NCBI GenBank assembly: GCA_964370195.1
Contig: CAYJIH010000005.1
Span: forward strand, 20,166-84,165
Direction of reading: 5' to 3'
Source: JAAYCI01 sp964370195
Lineage (GTDB): Bacteria; Bacillota; Clostridia; Oscillospirales; Ruminococcaceae
DNA length: 64,000 bases
Shown here: one piece after another, positions 61,995-64,000 of the stretch
Layout: the number at the start of each line of letters is the position of its first letter
Numbering within the stretch: position 1 is the stretch's first letter
Notes under the pieces: generated by a model
What the model was told of the DNA's origin: nothing
Database searches by the model: none
The model's input: the letters and a program-made list of their open reading frames with translations, nothing else
Made by a program: the position numbers and the translations under genes

Positions 61995-63518
61995 ATGGCA
62001 GACCTGCTAAAAATTAGCACGCCCCTCGTGGATAAAAACCCGATTCCTGCCACGGCAGCGAAACCTCAAACACCGGGCATGCCCTTCGAATTAAGCGATG
62101 TAACGCGAGTGATGCAGCCAAAAAGCCAAAGCGAGCTGCTTCAGCAAAACAATGGCCTTGTGCCAAGGGAAACAAGCCCAAAGATATTAGAGGAACTGCT
62201 ACGAGACCCCTCTGTAACGGTAAGCATGTTGCGCAACATTTATCTATTGCAAGAAGTTGTGCGGTTGTTGCCGGCGGCAAACACCCCTTTAACCAACGAA
62301 TTGCAGGTCATGTTTGAAGCTTTGATGGTAAAACCGGGTGATATCCAAGCAGAATTGATGCGACAAGAGGACAATACCACATTGTTCAAAGGCGCCTTGT
62401 TCGACCAATTGCGCACAATTTTACAAGAAGCCGGCGGTGATACCCGCTTAACCACTGCCATCGGCGTGTTTTTAAAAGGGCTGAACGCAACACTTTCCGG
62501 GCGCGACACACTGGATTCTGTTGCCAATAATTTACAATTTTTGCTCGACTCCTTACTGGGGAGCGGTTTAACAAAAAGCAAAATGGACGACATTGATTTT
62601 GGCACTTTATTAGAAGGTGGGTTGTCTGCGCAGCAATTAACAGAGTTGCTAGGCCAAAGCCGCCTAACAGATAAGCTGGATATTTTAATTGGGCTGCTTC
62701 GCGCTCAACAAGCACCCGAACATTTTACAATGTTAAAACAAGGCGTGTTGAATGTATTGCCAGAAGTGGAAAACAGTTTGATGTTCTCTCCTCAAATTGA
62801 AAAAATCGTACCCCTGGTTGTGTATAACCTTTCGCGCTATAACGATAATGACAGTTTTTTACCAAACGCATTACAATCCTTGCTAGAAACAATGCATGGC
62901 GATACCCAAAGAGAAACATTGCTTCGCCATTTAGAAGAATATCTTACCCTATACAGAAACCCAGAAGGGGCGCAATTGGCACGCGCTGCAGAAGCTGACA
63001 GCAAAGTAATTGACACGCTGGCACAAATTATTGACAAACAAGCCGAAAGCCCAGATGTTCGCCTTGTGGCAAGCGAAAAACTTGAAAGCATTGTACACAG
63101 CATGTTGGCAAGCCCCAGTAATTTCACACCACTACTACATTTTATTTTGCCGGTAAACTATATGGATGTGCAAGCCTTTGCTGAAATATGGATAGACCCC
63201 AATGCAGAAGGCGAAGACAACGGCCGCAACGGAAAAGAAATTGGCACGCATATGCTTATGGTGTTTGATGTAGAAGGCTTCGGCCGTTTTGAAGCAGAAT
63301 TATATGTGCAAGACAAACGCCTTGCACTAAATTTACTTTGTCCTCCCGGTGTGCAAGAGGCATTTTCCGGCCTTGCGCCTTTGTTGCGTGAAGCTGTCAA
63401 TCAAACTGGCTATCGGTTTGAAGCCATTCATATAGATCGCCTAGATCGCACCCATAGTTTAATGGACGTATTTACAAATCTACCGTATAAGAGGATGGGA
63501 ATTGATGTCAAAATCTGA
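61995..63518 (+). CDS. YlqG-like protein with FliK C-domain-like end
   Basis: 507 residues. Mostly helical, Leu-rich, with no signal peptide or membrane segment. The C-terminal ~70 residues (FDVEGFGRFEAELYVQDKR, then LREAVNQTGYRFEAIHID) resemble the C-terminal domain of flagellar hook-length control protein FliK (LGxVxVxL..., LrexLxxxGy). The gene immediately precedes a FlhB C-domain-like gene, the arrangement of ylqG-ylqH in Bacillus. FliK and FlhB together switch flagellar export from hook to filament, so this pair may affect that switch; function is inferred. AAAGGAGGTG precedes ATG 61995. Confidence 0.65.
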   Translation: MADLLKISTPLVDKNPIPATAAKPQTPGMPFELSDVTRVMQPKSQSELLQQNNGLVPRETSPKILEELLRDPSVTVSMLRNIYLLQEVVRLLPAANTPLTNELQVMFEALMVKPGDIQAELMRQEDNTTLFKGALFDQLRTILQEAGGDTRLTTAIGVFLKGLNATLSGRDTLDSVANNLQFLLDSLLGSGLTKSKMDDIDFGTLLEGGLSAQQLTELLGQSRLTDKLDILIGLLRAQQAPEHFTMLKQGVLNVLPEVENSLMFSPQIEKIVPLVVYNLSRYNDNDSFLPNALQSLLETMHGDTQRETLLRHLEEYLTLYRNPEGAQLARAAEADSKVIDTLAQIIDKQAESPDVRLVASEKLESIVHSMLASPSNFTPLLHFILPVNYMDVQAFAEIWIDPNAEGEDNGRNGKEIGTHMLMVFDVEGFGRFEAELYVQDKRLALNLLCPPGVQEAFSGLAPLLREAVNQTGYRFEAIHIDRLDRTHSLMDVFTNLPYKRMGIDVKI

Positions 63519-63894
63519 GGTTGGAAAAACGAAAAGTAAAGCCGTTGCCTTGCGCTACCGTTTTGATGAGGACGTATCCCCTGTTGTAATTGCCGGTGGA
63601 TATGGCTCCATTGCAGATCGAATCATTGGCATTGGAGAAGAGCGTGGCATACCTATTTACAAAGATGACTCTGCGGCTTCTATGCTTTGTATGTTGGAAG
63701 TGGGGCGCAGCATCCCGCCGGAATTATATGAAGTGGTAGCCGCCATTTATACACAAATTTTGATGACTGCCCAAAAAGCAAAACAAGGTGGCTCCCTTGA
63801 ACCACAACGCGAAAACTCGGCAGATGCTGCCGCAGAATTGCGCGAAAAATTACGTCGACGTGTGGCAGACCACACGGGTACACAACAAAAATAA
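63505..63894 (+). CDS. Soluble FlhB C-domain-like protein (YlqH type)
   Basis: 129 residues. KAVALRYRFDEDVSPVVIAGGYGSIADRI, ... GIPIYKDDSAASMLCMLEVG and IPPELYEVVAAIYTQIL match the cytoplasmic domain of FlhB/YscU export proteins after the cleavage site. There is no membrane domain and no NPTH autocleavage motif; residues before KAVALRY are SKSEVGKTKS. A basic, Gln/Glu-rich tail follows. ATG 63505 overlaps the end of the FliK-like gene by 14 bases; the TTG at 63502 is less likely. See finding on the pair. Confidence 0.85.
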   Translation: MSKSEVGKTKSKAVALRYRFDEDVSPVVIAGGYGSIADRIIGIGEERGIPIYKDDSAASMLCMLEVGRSIPPELYEVVAAIYTQILMTAQKAKQGGSLEPQRENSADAAAELREKLRRRVADHTGTQQK

Positions 63895-63908
63895 TTTCTG
63901 ATATTTTT

Positions 63909-63948
63909 AAGGCTCCAACCTGCAAACTGTGTTGCAGGTTGGAGCCTT
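63909..63948. other. 17-bp perfect stem-loop after the FlhB-like gene
   Basis: Arms 63909-63925 and 63932-63948 are exact inverted repeats with a six-base loop. No T-run follows on either strand, so it is not a typical intrinsic terminator, although it stands where one would be expected. Confidence 0.75.
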
Positions 63949-64000
63949 AAGCGTGTCAAAAAAAGTCATTGCACCAGGTAGAGGAAAGACCTTGGGGCGC
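63949..64000. other. Window end, no feature assigned
   Basis: Contains CAGGTAGAGGAAAGACC and ends in GGGGCGC. It might begin a structured RNA or leader that continues beyond the window, but too little is visible to name one. Confidence 0.3.

Noticed and set aside
63960..64000. Start of a lysine riboswitch (GGTAGAGG) or tmRNA (GGGGCGC)
   Set aside because: Only short consensus pieces match and the rest would lie beyond the window.
1..64000. CRISPR arrays, tRNA or rRNA genes, insertion sequences, prophage
   Set aside because: No regular repeat-spacer pattern, tRNA T-arm motif, transposase or phage gene was seen when reading both strands.

Overview
The window is one dense stretch of bacterial chromosome, and its gene content and order point to an anaerobic Bacillota, most likely class Clostridia. 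The basis is the block yicC-remA-gmk-priA / def-fmt-yugP-rsmB-rlmN-prpC-prkC-rsgA-thiN, the block recJ-relA-dtd-MBL-hemZ, a CdaA/CdaR pair, a glycine riboswitch before a split glycine decarboxylase, strong AGGAGG-type ribosome binding sites, frequent TTG/GTG starts and TTGACA/TATAAT promoters. No phage, insertion sequence, CRISPR array, tRNA or rRNA gene was found. Genus cannot be fixed from the sequence.

Layout (minus strand unless stated). 1-1369: FIST-domain sensor protein cut by the window edge. 1456-7863: histidine operon hisZG-hisC-hisH-hisA-hisF-hisIE-hisJ, without hisB or hisD, headed by a HisZ-HisG fusion and a promoter lying inside a near-perfect 54-bp palindrome. 7991-9270: nrdR and a TIM-barrel protein. 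9394-12864: gcvH-gcvPA-gcvPB behind a tandem glycine riboswitch. 13034-22029: PilZ protein, anchored beta-lactamase-like protein, heterodimeric ABC exporter, rlmH, walJ/yycJ, aldo/keto reductase, murA. 22252-34493: envelope M23 peptidase, then (in transcription order) def, fmt, yugP, rsmB, rlmN, prpC, prkC, rsgA, thiN, rluD-like. 34615-38856: yicC, remA, gmk, priA. 39166-41104: gdhA and the RNase P RNA. 41158-52950: cdaA, cdaR, a FAD protein, recJ, relA, dtd, an MBL hydrolase, hemZ, a nucleoside kinase and a zinc-ribbon protein. 53101-54249: fused ispDF. 54441-56990 (+): copper ATPase with a C-terminal CopZ-like domain. 57069-61670: cheA-cheW-cheR-cheB. 61995-63894 (+): a FliK-like / FlhB-C-like pair (YlqG/YlqH type) divergent from cheA.

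The genes form a housekeeping core (translation factors, RNA and protein modification, stringent response, c-di-AMP, Ser/Thr phospho-signalling, peptidoglycan synthesis) plus histidine, glycine and isoprenoid metabolism and motility signalling. The most notable points are domain fusions (HisZ-HisG, IspD-IspF, CopA-CopZ), an internal ribosome binding site that could release free CopZ from the CopA reading frame, the palindromic his promoter, a PriA with an enlarged zinc module, and a soluble FliK/FlhB-like pair beside the chemotaxis operon. No wholly new system can be claimed with confidence; the strongest leads are the his palindrome, the copA internal start and the FliK/FlhB-like pair.
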